A program made the position numbers and the translations under genes. Positions 1-9,709 of a stretch of 64,000 bases of DNA are shown piece by piece. This DNA comes from Bacteroidia bacterium. GTDB taxonomy: Bacteria; Bacteroidota; Bacteroidia; B-17B0; Aurantibacillaceae. Location: NCBI GenBank assembly GCA_020846335.1, contig JADLED010000038.1:27500-91499 (forward strand), written 5' to 3'. Each line of letters begins with the position of its first letter. Positions within the stretch are counted from its first letter, which is position 1. The notes below the pieces were generated by a model, which searched no databases, was not told the origin of the DNA, and saw only the letters and a program-made list of their open reading frames with translations.

Positions 1-1
1 C

Positions 2-1657
2 ACCGGACAATCCTGGTTTCAGGGCAATCCATCGGTTTTTAACGCCTACAACGGTGCTCCAGCCGATTATCTTGCATGTAACTGGGCAAGTTGTGGCAAC
101 AACTCTTCGCCTGAAACCATTAGCAACTGGCTGATTACGCCTACGGTTACTCTGGTAAATGGTGGCGTTCTTGAATTTGCCTCCCGCACTTCTACCAACC
201 CTGCTACCTTTCCGGACAGACTTGAGGTTTATTATAGCCTTGGAAGTGGTACCAATGTTGGAAATACTTCCACCTCACTTGGCACCTTTTCTACTTTAAT
301 TGTAAGCGTTAATCCCAGCTTAACCACCACCGGCTATCCCGGCACATGGACCTTGTACACCAATGCCCTAACCGGTCTTTCGGGTCCAACTGTTGGTCGT
401 ATTGCATTCAGGTATCACGTAACTAACGGCGGCCCTGCCAGCTCTGCGGCCAATAGCGATTTTATTGGTTTGGATGCAGTTAAATACAGCGTACCGTGCG
501 GTGTGAGTGTGTCCAGCTATACTATTTGTTCGGGTGGTACAGCCACTCTTTCGGCTATTGGTGGAACTACCAACACCACTTATACCTGGTCGCCTGTTAG
601 CGGTTCGGTATCTTCAATTGTTGTTAGCCCAACAGCTACCTCTGTTTATACACTTTCTTACAGCGAAGGATCTAATATTTGCCCTGACAAAACCGCCACG
701 GTAACCATTGGCTCGCAATTATCAATGAATGTAGTTGCCAGTGCCAACACCGTGTGTTTGGGCAGTGCAGCCACTTTATCGGTTATTAGTTCGGCCACTA
801 CTTATTCATGGAGCACGGGTGCCACTTCTCCTGTAATTACTGTTACTCCTACTGGTGCCTCTACAACATATAGTGTTGGCGGTTTAAGCGGCCTGTGTTT
901 TGGTGGCAACACCATTGCTATAAGCACTGTTCCATTGCCAACTGTTACTGCTGTTACAAGCCCTTCGCTTTCCTGCCCTGATAGCGACGCCACTCTAACG
1001 GCTTCAGGTGCCTCAAGTTATGTTTGGGATTTGAGTGGATCACCTGCTACAACCAATCCTCTGTTAGTAAACGCCCCTTCAGTAAGTGGTGTTTATACGG
1101 TTGGTGTTAAAGGTAGTTCTGCTTTTGGTTGTGTTTCAAATCTTACCATTATCAATTTAACAGTGGTACCATCTCCTACAGTTGTGGCAAGCATTTCGCG
1201 CTCTTCGGCCTGTACCAACGAAACGGTATCACTTAATGCTTCTGGCGCCAACACTTATGCCTGGTCTGGTTCAACAACTTCGGCTCTGGCTTCGTTGATT
1301 TACACTACCGGAACTGTTGCGGGTAATAAAACATTTACACTTATTGGCATTGACGCAAACGGTTGCAGCGATACCACTAATGTAACTTTGAGTGTGAGCT
1401 TGTGCACCGGCATCGAAAAAGTTAATGGCAATGGCCTTGAAGCCTCTGCTTTCCCAAATCCATTCACCAACGAACTGAACCTTTCGGGTATTGTTGGTAA
1501 AATTGAAATTTACAACGCTTTGGGTCAGGTTGTGGTGAGCATGAGCACTAACGATTCTGAAAAAATTAATACAAGTGAGCTTCCAAAAGGTGCTTATATT
1601 CTTAAGGCTTACGCCATTAACGCACCGGTAAGAACCATTAAACTTTTAAAGAATTAA
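2..1657 (+). CDS. T9SS type A sorting domain protein, 5'-truncated by window edge (choice-of-anchor-like N-terminal region plus Ig/PKD-like repeats)
   Basis: Frame is open from base 2 (TGQSWFQGNPSVFNAYNGAPADYLACNWASCGNN...) into the listed 353..1657 ORF; C-terminus AFPNPFTNELNLSG...GAYILKAYAINAPVRTIKLLKN is a T9SS type A CTD. Confidence 0.85.
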   Translation, partial: TGQSWFQGNPSVFNAYNGAPADYLACNWASCGNNSSPETISNWLITPTVTLVNGGVLEFASRTSTNPATFPDRLEVYYSLGSGTNVGNTSTSLGTFSTLIVSVNPSLTTTGYPGTWTLYTNALTGLSGPTVGRIAFRYHVTNGGPASSAANSDFIGLDAVKYSVPCGVSVSSYTICSGGTATLSAIGGTTNTTYTWSPVSGSVSSIVVSPTATSVYTLSYSEGSNICPDKTATVTIGSQLSMNVVASANTVCLGSAATLSVISSATTYSWSTGATSPVITVTPTGASTTYSVGGLSGLCFGGNTIAISTVPLPTVTAVTSPSLSCPDSDATLTASGASSYVWDLSGSPATTNPLLVNAPSVSGVYTVGVKGSSAFGCVSNLTIINLTVVPSPTVVASISRSSACTNETVSLNASGANTYAWSGSTTSALASLIYTTGTVAGNKTFTLIGIDANGCSDTTNVTLSVSLCTGIEKVNGNGLEASAFPNPFTNELNLSGIVGKIEIYNALGQVVVSMSTNDSEKINTSELPKGAYILKAYAINAPVRTIKLLKN

Positions 1658-1675
1658 ATTGATTTCTGATAATTT

Positions 1676-1705
1676 AAAAGCCTCCGTTATGCGGGGGCTT
1701 TTTTA
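1676..1705 (+). terminator. intrinsic terminator
   Basis: AAAAGCCTCCG-TTATG-CGGGGGCTTTTTT hairpin with T tract just after the ORF stop. Confidence 0.8.
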
Positions 1706-1753
1706 TTTGAATAAATCAGAATTCAATTGGTAAATTAGTGGCACCGATAAAAC

Positions 1754-2881
1754 ATGAATGTAGACAATTTATTAAACCGTGCTTTAAAATTTGATTTTCT
1801 GAGCATTGAGGAAGGTGTTTTTTTATTTGAGCACGCACCTAGTTCGGAACTGATGTTTGTGGCCAACGAATTGCGGAAAATTCAAAAAAAGAATTCGAAT
1901 AAAGTTACCTGGATTATAGACCGCAACATGAATACCACCAATGTGTGTATTGCCAATTGCAAGTTTTGTAATTTTTACCGCATACCGGGTCATGCCGAAA
2001 GTTATATTACCGATATTGAAACCTATAAACGTACAATTGAAGAAACCTTTAAATACGGCGGCGAACAATTGTTGTTACAGGGTGGCCATCATCCTGATTT
2101 AGGATTGTCGTTTTATGTTAATTTATTCAGAGAGTTAAAAGGACTTTACCCCAATTTAAAACTTCATGCCCTGGGGCCACCCGAAATTGCACACATTACC
2201 AAGCTCGAAAAAAGCACCCACACTGAAGTGTTAAAGGCATTGGTGGATGCGGGCATGGACAGTTTACCCGGTGCCGGTGCCGAAATTTTGAATGACCGCG
2301 TTCGTAGATTAATAAGTAAAGGCAAATGCACCGGCCGTGAGTGGCTTGAAGTGATGAAGGCCGCACACCAATTGAACATTACCACCAGTGCCACCATGAT
2401 GTTTGGACACGTTGAAACCATTTACGAACGTTTTGAACATTTGGTTTGGCTGCGCGAGGTTCAGGCGCTGAAACCTGCCAATGCCAAGGGTTTTCTGGCG
2501 TTTATTCCGTGGCCTTTTCAGGACGATGGTACTTTGCTGAACAGATTGAAGGGAATTAAAAACAATGTTACTTCCGATGAATACATACGAATGTTGGCGC
2601 TTAGCCGCATCATGCTACCCAATGTAGAAAACATTCAGGCAAGTTGGTTAACGGTTGGCAAGCATACTGCGCAAATTTGTCTTCATGCAGGCGCCAATGA
2701 TTTTGGAAGTATTATGATTGAAGAAAATGTGGTGAGTGTGGCGGGAGCTCCGCACCGTTTTACCTATAAACAAATTCAGGAATCGATTAAAGAAGCCGGA
2801 TTTGAGCCACAATTGAGAAACCAACAATACGATTACCGCGAAATTCCGCAGGGCATAGAAGAGCAGGTTATCTCTTACTAA
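1754..2881 (+). CDS. mqnC: cyclic dehypoxanthinyl futalosine synthase (radical SAM)
   Basis: CIANCKFCNFYR radical SAM motif; LLLQGGHHPDLGLSFY, GAGAEILNDRVR and FIPWPFQDDGT typical of MqnC. Confidence 0.9.
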   Translation: MNVDNLLNRALKFDFLSIEEGVFLFEHAPSSELMFVANELRKIQKKNSNKVTWIIDRNMNTTNVCIANCKFCNFYRIPGHAESYITDIETYKRTIEETFKYGGEQLLLQGGHHPDLGLSFYVNLFRELKGLYPNLKLHALGPPEIAHITKLEKSTHTEVLKALVDAGMDSLPGAGAEILNDRVRRLISKGKCTGREWLEVMKAAHQLNITTSATMMFGHVETIYERFEHLVWLREVQALKPANAKGFLAFIPWPFQDDGTLLNRLKGIKNNVTSDEYIRMLALSRIMLPNVENIQASWLTVGKHTAQICLHAGANDFGSIMIEENVVSVAGAPHRFTYKQIQESIKEAGFEPQLRNQQYDYREIPQGIEEQVISY

Positions 2882-2918
2882 TTTATTTAATTCGCCACTT
2901 TTTAAACTATATTTGTTA

Positions 2919-3566
2919 ATGCTTAAGAAAATTTACGTTTCTTTTCTTCTGATACTTTTTTGTAATTGTGCAAGCGCTCAGAGCAGTGTTCAGGACACGG
3001 TTTACCTGATGAACGGGCTGGCAATTGGCGAAAAAATTATTGATACCACTTTGGGTGCGGTTACCATTTACAACCCAAAAAAACACGCCCAACGGATTAA
3101 TTATGAGTGGGATCAGTTGTACATGATTCGTTATGCCAACGGAAACAAGCGTTATTATTACCGACAGGATTCTTTGCTCAACAATGTTTTTACACGCGAC
3201 GAAATGTGGCTATACATGAAGGGTGAAAACGACGCACGCAAAGGATTTAAGGCCAGAGGCGCATTGGTAACGGGCATTGCCTTGGGTTTTGTTGGTGGAG
3301 CTACCGGAACATTTTGGGGGCCGGTTGCCCCTTTCAGTTTTATGGCTCTTTCGGGCGTGACCAAAATAAAAATAAAGGCCGAAACGATTAGCAATCCGGC
3401 ATGGATAGACAGCGACGCCTACATTTTAGGCTACGAACGGGTGGCACGGCAAAAACGCAAAGTGAAATCGCTTTTAGGTGGTGGCATTGGATTGGTTGCA
3501 GGTTATCTCTTTTTTGCCGCCTTGCACAATAGTTACCCTCAAAGCATATATTCAGGATCAAAATGA
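2919..3566 (+). CDS. hypothetical exported/membrane protein
   Basis: Signal peptide then Gly-rich hydrophobic segments; stop overlaps the next start (ATGA). Confidence 0.7.
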   Translation: MLKKIYVSFLLILFCNCASAQSSVQDTVYLMNGLAIGEKIIDTTLGAVTIYNPKKHAQRINYEWDQLYMIRYANGNKRYYYRQDSLLNNVFTRDEMWLYMKGENDARKGFKARGALVTGIALGFVGGATGTFWGPVAPFSFMALSGVTKIKIKAETISNPAWIDSDAYILGYERVARQKRKVKSLLGGGIGLVAGYLFFAALHNSYPQSIYSGSK

Positions 3567-5710
3567 AAAATAAATTTTTTACGACATTTTTATTCTCCGG
3601 ATTACTATTTTCGGGGGTAGTGGCTCAAAACGCATTTAACTGCAACAGTCACGAACAGTATCAAAAGCAAATGCAGCAGGATGCTTCCTTTAAAAAAAAT
3701 CAGGAACAACTGGAACAGGAAACAAAGGCCCTCATTGCCAACATGGCCATGGCCAAACCTGCAGCAGCAGCGCCATACATCATACCAGTGGTGTTTCATG
3801 TAATTTATACCACAGCCTATGGTAACATCAGCGATGCGCAAATTATTGATCAGGTAGCTATTTTAAACAAAGAATTTAACCGCCAACAGGCCGATACTTT
3901 GCTTACGCCGTCGGCATTTCTTCCTGTAGCAGGCAAGTTTAATGTTGAATTTCGTTTGGCCACCCTTGACCCTAATGGTAACTGTACCAATGGCATTAAC
4001 CGTGTTTACAGCACATTGAGTAATTGCTCAGTTAACGAAAACGATGTGAAAGCAGTTTCTTACTGGCCAAGCAATATGTATCTCAATATCTGGCTTACAC
4101 AATCCATGCACTATTCAAACAGCACCGATTGCGGCGGAGGTGGTTATGCCACTTTTCCGGGGGGTGCTGCAACTAATGACGGAATTAATATACGTGGCGA
4201 CCTAATTGGAAACATTGGTACTGCTGCTACCAACTCGGGTTGGGGAAACTTTAAAGGCCGCTATCTGATTCACGAACTCGGTCACTGGTTTAATCTGCGC
4301 CACATTTGGGGCGATGCTATCTGTGGCAACGACCAGGTAGCCGATACACCTCCGGCGGTTTCCAGCAATAGTTCCTGTCCTGTGTTTCCACGCAATCCTT
4401 TTAACTCCTGCGGCAGTGGTGCCAGTGGCGAAATGTTTACCAATTACATGGATTATACCAATGGTCCCTGTTTAAATATGTTTACCGCAGGTCAGGTAAC
4501 CCGCATGACAGCGGCTCTAAGCTCCAGCATTTCGGGGCGCAACAATTTATGGAGTACCTCCAACCTAAATGCCACAGGCACCAACAATCCATATACCTAT
4601 CCCGTAGCCTGTGCCTCTGAACCAGATGTGTTGCCTCTCACCCCAATTATTGCCTGCGTGGACGATTCTGTTTTAATTACAGATAATTCCTACGGTGGTT
4701 CGGTGAGTTCGCGTGTTTGGAATTTTGGTAATGCCGGTGCATCCAGTTTAAGTAATGGTGCTGTAAAGGTTAAATATTCTGCACCCGGTGTTTACTCGTT
4801 TACTTTAACCAACAATTATTTAAGCAGCAGCAAAACCAGGGTGTTTAGTAACAAGGTATATATTCTTCCGAATGTAACCAGCGCCAGTTACGTAGTGCCT
4901 TTTACCGATAGTTTTGAAGATGTAAATGCTTATTTGAATGACTGGACAGTTGTGGACAGAGACAATGATGCGGTGAGCTGGGAAATAACTGCATCTACTG
5001 CTTACACAGATTTTAATTCTATTTACATTGCCAATTTTGATAATCGTGCCCCAACGGTTGATGAAATTATTTCTCCACCCTACAACCTGAGTGCTGTTGA
5101 AAATCCAACGCTTACTTTTATGCTTCATTCTGCAAGGCGCACAACCACAGACAACGACCAACTGCAGGTTTTTATTTCAAACAATTGTGGTGCCACCTGG
5201 AATTCGATTTATTTTAAAAGTGGCTCTGCACTAAAAACCATTTTGGCCAACCAGGCCAGTTCTTACACGCCGGCGGTTACTTCTGCCGACTGGCGCCTTG
5301 AAAAAATAAACATTCAGCCTTTTATGGCAACCGGTATTGTTCATTTTAAATTTGCTTTTACCGGTGGTGGTGGCAACAATATTTTTATTGACGACATTAA
5401 TCTGGATGGTATAAATACCACAGGCCTAAAATCCATTCAGGCACCTGCTTTGTTGCGTGTTTTCCCAAATCCTGCCAACAATTATCTGAATGTGAAATGG
5501 AGCGCGCATAGCAAAGCGGGCGGGGACATTGATGTTGTGGATGTGTTGGGACGAAGCTGTTTGCAAATTAAAAACGGTTCGGCCCTGATGAAAGAAAACA
5601 CGACCGTTATTGATATTGCAGGACTTGAAAACGGTGTTTATTTTATTAACCTGCGTCAAAATGGCCAGGTGCTAAGCACCACTAAATTTGTGAAACAAAG
5701 TGCCGAATAA
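3563..5710 (+). CDS. secreted zinc metalloprotease, M43/pappalysin-like, with T9SS type A CTD
   Basis: HELGHWFNLRHIWGD (HExxHxxxxxH); PKD-like region; C-terminal FPNPANNYLNVKW...GVYFINLRQNGQVLSTTKFVKQ. Confidence 0.88.
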   Translation: MKNKFFTTFLFSGLLFSGVVAQNAFNCNSHEQYQKQMQQDASFKKNQEQLEQETKALIANMAMAKPAAAAPYIIPVVFHVIYTTAYGNISDAQIIDQVAILNKEFNRQQADTLLTPSAFLPVAGKFNVEFRLATLDPNGNCTNGINRVYSTLSNCSVNENDVKAVSYWPSNMYLNIWLTQSMHYSNSTDCGGGGYATFPGGAATNDGINIRGDLIGNIGTAATNSGWGNFKGRYLIHELGHWFNLRHIWGDAICGNDQVADTPPAVSSNSSCPVFPRNPFNSCGSGASGEMFTNYMDYTNGPCLNMFTAGQVTRMTAALSSSISGRNNLWSTSNLNATGTNNPYTYPVACASEPDVLPLTPIIACVDDSVLITDNSYGGSVSSRVWNFGNAGASSLSNGAVKVKYSAPGVYSFTLTNNYLSSSKTRVFSNKVYILPNVTSASYVVPFTDSFEDVNAYLNDWTVVDRDNDAVSWEITASTAYTDFNSIYIANFDNRAPTVDEIISPPYNLSAVENPTLTFMLHSARRTTTDNDQLQVFISNNCGATWNSIYFKSGSALKTILANQASSYTPAVTSADWRLEKINIQPFMATGIVHFKFAFTGGGGNNIFIDDINLDGINTTGLKSIQAPALLRVFPNPANNYLNVKWSAHSKAGGDIDVVDVLGRSCLQIKNGSALMKENTTVIDIAGLENGVYFINLRQNGQVLSTTKFVKQSAE

Positions 5711-5734
5711 ATTCGTGCAAAAATTTCGACAGTC

Positions 5735-6277
5735 ATGATTCGTTTTTTCGCAGGGTTGTTTTTTGTACTAAGCTTTTGCGCAAAGGCTCAATCTGTCGAT
5801 TCATTAATTCAACATTCCGAAAGTATTTTAAAATCACTACAGGTGGGCGACTCTGTTATTTATTATCAGTGCCACGTGGAAGAAGCCGGCGTTCAGATTT
5901 CTACCGCTTCGGGTCAAACACTTAGTGGCAGCAGCCATAAATGCTCCATTACCGAAAAACTGGTGGTTATTAAAACCCAGTCGGGTTATTTTGCGAGGCG
6001 TTACTTTTCGTCGTTTACGGATTTGCCTAACCGAAAATTTACAGGCTTAAAGTTGCGCGAAAAGGCTTACTGGAATTTTAAGCTGGAGCGTGAGTTTAGT
6101 TTAACGGCAATGCATTTACGGGTGTTAGTGGGCTTGGAGCGCAAAGGCCGTGAAGCCATTGAATACGATTTTGTGATTTCGAAAAACAATCCCAATCAAT
6201 TAATTATTAGACATCACAAAAATTTTAAGCAACTGGTAATCGATGGGGATTATGTGTTGTCGAAGTTGATGAAATGA
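5735..6277 (+). CDS. hypothetical exported protein
   Basis: 180-aa ORF with signal peptide MIRFFAGLFFVLSFCAKAQ. Confidence 0.65.
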   Translation: MIRFFAGLFFVLSFCAKAQSVDSLIQHSESILKSLQVGDSVIYYQCHVEEAGVQISTASGQTLSGSSHKCSITEKLVVIKTQSGYFARRYFSSFTDLPNRKFTGLKLREKAYWNFKLEREFSLTAMHLRVLVGLERKGREAIEYDFVISKNNPNQLIIRHHKNFKQLVIDGDYVLSKLMK

Positions 6278-6280
6278 ATT

Positions 6281-7099
6281 TTAAGCGGAATACTTCGCAA
6301 TAAAATAACTGTTTTTCATGTCGGCTTTATTATAAACCATTGGCTGACCGGTTTCGTAATCCACCAGTTTGCTGCCCGCCTGCTCTAATATACATTGCCC
6401 GGCAGCAGTGTCCCATTCCATTGTGGTGCCAAATCGCGGATATTCGTGCGCTTTGCCCTCGGCCACCCAACATTGTTTTATGCTGCTGCCCACGCTGATA
6501 ATGTCTATCTGTCCATAAAGGCTTTTAAGGTGAGCCACACGGTCTTTTACCTCACGGCTCAAATGCGAACGACTGGCCACCAGTGTGTAGCTTTTGGGTG
6601 GTTTTTGTAATGGTAGTTTTCTACCAAACTCAAATAAATAATCCGCAATGTTTTTTTTGGTGAGTTCGCTGATTAAATCGTGTTGTGTGATTTTATAGCT
6701 GCCTTCATTTTTACAGGCAAAATAAATTTCCTTGTTAACCGGCACATAAATTACCCCAATGCTGGGACTCCCGTTTTCAACCAATGCAATGTTTACGGCA
6801 AACTCGCCGTTGCGTTTAATGTATTCTTTGGTGCCGTCGAGTGGGTCAACAATCCACACCTGTTTCCAGTTTTTGCGGATGGAATAATTTTGAATGTCTT
6901 CTTCTTCACTAATAACGGGTATGCCAGATTGAGCCAATATCGCATCAATACATTTTCCGGAAGCTTTGTCGGCAATGGTTACGGGTGTGTTGTCGGATTT
7001 TGTTTCCACATCAAAATCGGTGTTATAAATCCTCAGGATTTCTTCACCGGCTTTTAATGCCGCATTTACAGCAAGTTTAAGAAGTAACTGGTAATCCAT
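6281..7099 (-). CDS. cysQ: 3'(2'),5'-bisphosphate nucleotidase CysQ
   Basis: WIVDPLDGTKEYIKRNGEFAVNIALV and EWDTAAGQCILEQAG inositol-phosphatase motifs. Confidence 0.9.
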   Translation of the reverse strand: MDYQLLLKLAVNAALKAGEEILRIYNTDFDVETKSDNTPVTIADKASGKCIDAILAQSGIPVISEEEDIQNYSIRKNWKQVWIVDPLDGTKEYIKRNGEFAVNIALVENGSPSIGVIYVPVNKEIYFACKNEGSYKITQHDLISELTKKNIADYLFEFGRKLPLQKPPKSYTLVASRSHLSREVKDRVAHLKSLYGQIDIISVGSSIKQCWVAEGKAHEYPRFGTTMEWDTAAGQCILEQAGSKLVDYETGQPMVYNKADMKNSYFIAKYSA

Positions 7100-7101
7100 T
7101 T

Positions 7102-7482
7102 TTATTTTTCGATTTCAAAGCCTTTTCTTTTCCAGTCTTCAAAACCTTTTTCGAGATTGATTACCGATTTAAAACCGAGTTTCTGCATTAGCTCTGCACA
7201 ATCGCCGCTTCTGCCGCCACCTGCACAATAAATCAGGTATGTTTTTTTACGGTCGAGTTTTGCAATTTTTGTTTCGGCTTCTTTGTCCAAAAAATCGAGT
7301 TGCTGTGCGCCTTTAATTTTTCCTTTGTTTTTAATTTCATCGTTCGTTCTTAAATCAATTAGCACCGCTTTTTTGTCGGTCATCAATTTTTTAAAATTTT
7401 CGGCGTCAACGTTTTTTACAACGTTTTGTGCATGGCTTATAAAAGCGAAGAAAAGAAAAATGAGTGTAATTATTTTTTTCAT
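7102..7482 (-). CDS. rhodanese-like domain protein (exported)
   Basis: VLIDLRTNDEIKNKGKIKGAQQLDF ... YLIYCAGGGRSGDCAELMQKLGF; signal peptide. Confidence 0.88.
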   Translation of the reverse strand: MKKIITLIFLFFAFISHAQNVVKNVDAENFKKLMTDKKAVLIDLRTNDEIKNKGKIKGAQQLDFLDKEAETKIAKLDRKKTYLIYCAGGGRSGDCAELMQKLGFKSVINLEKGFEDWKRKGFEIEK

Positions 7483-7713
7483 TTTATTGGTTTGAATAGC
7501 AAATTTAGTGCTTAATCCTTTACTTTTTTTGCAATTATTACATTCTTCTTTTCGGCCACCAAAATGGCTAATTTATTGATAGTGTGCTGGTTTGAGCATT
7601 CAACTGTGACACTTATTAACAGTGAGTTGCGAAAAGCTTCATCATAAATTCAATAATTGTAGGATATTAATCCGCAACTTTGCAAAACAATCCGCCCTAT
7701 TAATATTAAAACT

Positions 7714-8535
7714 ATGAAAACATCTTTAAAATTTTTGTGTCTATTACTGCTTGCCTCTTTTGGCGTAAAATCGCAGACACCCGACTCCATTAACGTTTAT
7801 TATTATGAGAACTATCCATACTCCTATAGCGAATCAGGCAAATTAAAAGGCATTGAGGTGGATATAATTGACGAATACATTTATTGGTTAAAGGAGAAGA
7901 AAAACATTGTGATGAATCTAAATCCCAAACCGTTTAAAGAGTTCAGTACATTCTATAATGCGGTAAAGGGTGCGGGTTCAAAAGTTATTGGCATTGGTTC
8001 GGTTACCTACAACACGGAGCGTGAAAAAGACATTCAGTTTTCGGCGCCCTACATGCAAAATCTTGCGGTATTGATTACTGACGGACGTGTTGCGACAGTA
8101 AAAACCAAAAGCAGAGATGAAGTTAGCAAAGCATTTAATGGCATGACGGCCATGGTGGTAAATAATTCGAGCCATTTGGTATATATCAACGATCTGAAAA
8201 AATCGTTTGCCCCCGATTTAAAAATTAACACCACCGAAACCCAAAGCAGTGTGTTGAGCAGTATTGCCGCCGACCGCAAGGTGTTTGGTTTTGTGGACAT
8301 AGTGGCCTATTGGTCTTATCTGAAAATGAATCCCGAAAAGTTTTTAAAAATTCAGAAGGCATTTAACACACCTAAAGAAATGCTTGGTTTTATTATGCCA
8401 AAAAACAGTGTACACGCCGCCTACATCAACGAATTTTTTGAAGCAGGTTTTGGTTTTACATCCACAAAACGTTACCACCAGATTTTGGAGAAATACCTCG
8501 GTCACGAAATTATTGAAGCTGTAGAGATTAAATAA
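7714..8535 (+). CDS. periplasmic solute-binding protein family 3-like
   Basis: YSESGKLKGIEVDIIDEYIYWL..., VGSVTYNTEREKDIQFSAPYMQNLAVLI pattern. Confidence 0.75.
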   Translation: MKTSLKFLCLLLLASFGVKSQTPDSINVYYYENYPYSYSESGKLKGIEVDIIDEYIYWLKEKKNIVMNLNPKPFKEFSTFYNAVKGAGSKVIGIGSVTYNTEREKDIQFSAPYMQNLAVLITDGRVATVKTKSRDEVSKAFNGMTAMVVNNSSHLVYINDLKKSFAPDLKINTTETQSSVLSSIAADRKVFGFVDIVAYWSYLKMNPEKFLKIQKAFNTPKEMLGFIMPKNSVHAAYINEFFEAGFGFTSTKRYHQILEKYLGHEIIEAVEIK

Positions 8536-8546
8536 ACTAACACTTT

Positions 8547-9671
8547 CTACTCCTGCTTATTTTTTAATCCCATTAAAAGTTGGTAGGCACCTTTTACCAC
8601 AATGCTTGAATTATTTATTTCAGTGGCATTGAGTATTTCTATACGTCCTTTTTCGCTGTTGCCGGTTTTTACTTCTGTTAAAACAAATTTGTTTTTTTGT
8701 TTTTCCACAAACACATAGTTTCTGCCTTCATAGTTTAAAATGGCATCTTCGGGCAACACCGCGCAGGCAGCAGATGTTAGGTCTATTTCTGCATTCATGT
8801 ACATGCCGGGTATTAAAGACTTATCGTAGTTTTTAAAATGGCAATGCACTTCAATGCTTCTTTCGTTAGAGAGGTTTTGACCAATGAGCAATATTTCGCA
8901 GGCGTGCTTTTTTTCCAAATTATTATTTGTAAAAGCAACCAGCTTCTGACCGATATAGAGCTTGTCGATGTCTTTCTCAAAAACAGTCAGTGCCAGGTGA
9001 ATGTCGCTGGGATTTACCAATTCAAAAACAACATCGGCCGGATTAACGTATTTGCCAATGTTGGCGTTTATTTTAGAAACATAACCATCTATCGGTGCAA
9101 ATACATTCACACTTCTAGAAATGTTGTTCTCGTTTAGCTGTTCGGGATTAACGTTGATTAAACGCAGTTTTTCGGACAAAGATTTTAAGGCAATTTTTTG
9201 TGTGAGGTACTCCGCCTCGGCCTGCTGAAACACTTTGTCGCTGCTGGTTTTGTTAGCATTCAGTTCTTTTTGCCGTTGATATTCATTTTCGGAATAATTT
9301 ATTTTTGCTTTTACAGAAAGGAAGTCCTGTTGCAACTGAATGTATTGCGGGTCTTCAAAAGTGGCGATTACCTCGCCCTTGTTTACCTTCATGCCAGGTA
9401 ATAATTGTGTTGATTTTAAGTAACCTCCTAATGGTACACTTACCGATACCATGTTTTGTGGCGGCACATCAATCTTTCCATTTACCTTTAATATGGCCGA
9501 AATAGTGTCCATCTCTATTTTTCCATAACCCAAACCAATTGCGGCTATTTGTTCGTTGCTTAAATTAATTTCGGTACCGGTATCTATTGGTGTTGCGCTT
9601 TCGCTTGGCTTTTCCTTGTTTGAACAATTAACCAATAAAACGGATAATAATATGATTGCTGATTTTTTCAT
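8547..9671 (-). CDS. czcB: heavy-metal efflux RND periplasmic adaptor (CzcB/CusB family)
   Basis: Lipoprotein signal, GGYLKSTQLLPGMKVNKGEVIATFEDPQYIQLQQDFL, FAPIDGYVSKINANIGKYVNPADVVFELVNP. Confidence 0.88.
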   Translation of the reverse strand: MKKSAIILLSVLLVNCSNKEKPSESATPIDTGTEINLSNEQIAAIGLGYGKIEMDTISAILKVNGKIDVPPQNMVSVSVPLGGYLKSTQLLPGMKVNKGEVIATFEDPQYIQLQQDFLSVKAKINYSENEYQRQKELNANKTSSDKVFQQAEAEYLTQKIALKSLSEKLRLINVNPEQLNENNISRSVNVFAPIDGYVSKINANIGKYVNPADVVFELVNPSDIHLALTVFEKDIDKLYIGQKLVAFTNNNLEKKHACEILLIGQNLSNERSIEVHCHFKNYDKSLIPGMYMNAEIDLTSAACAVLPEDAILNYEGRNYVFVEKQKNKFVLTEVKTGNSEKGRIEILNATEINNSSIVVKGAYQLLMGLKNKQE

Positions 9672-9709
9672 GTTTTTCTTTTTACAGTTGTTTTTGAGTA
9701 CTTGTGCGT

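Noticed and set aside
7714-8535. Solute-binding protein as part of an ABC importer
   Set aside because: No permease or ATPase genes adjacent; function left open
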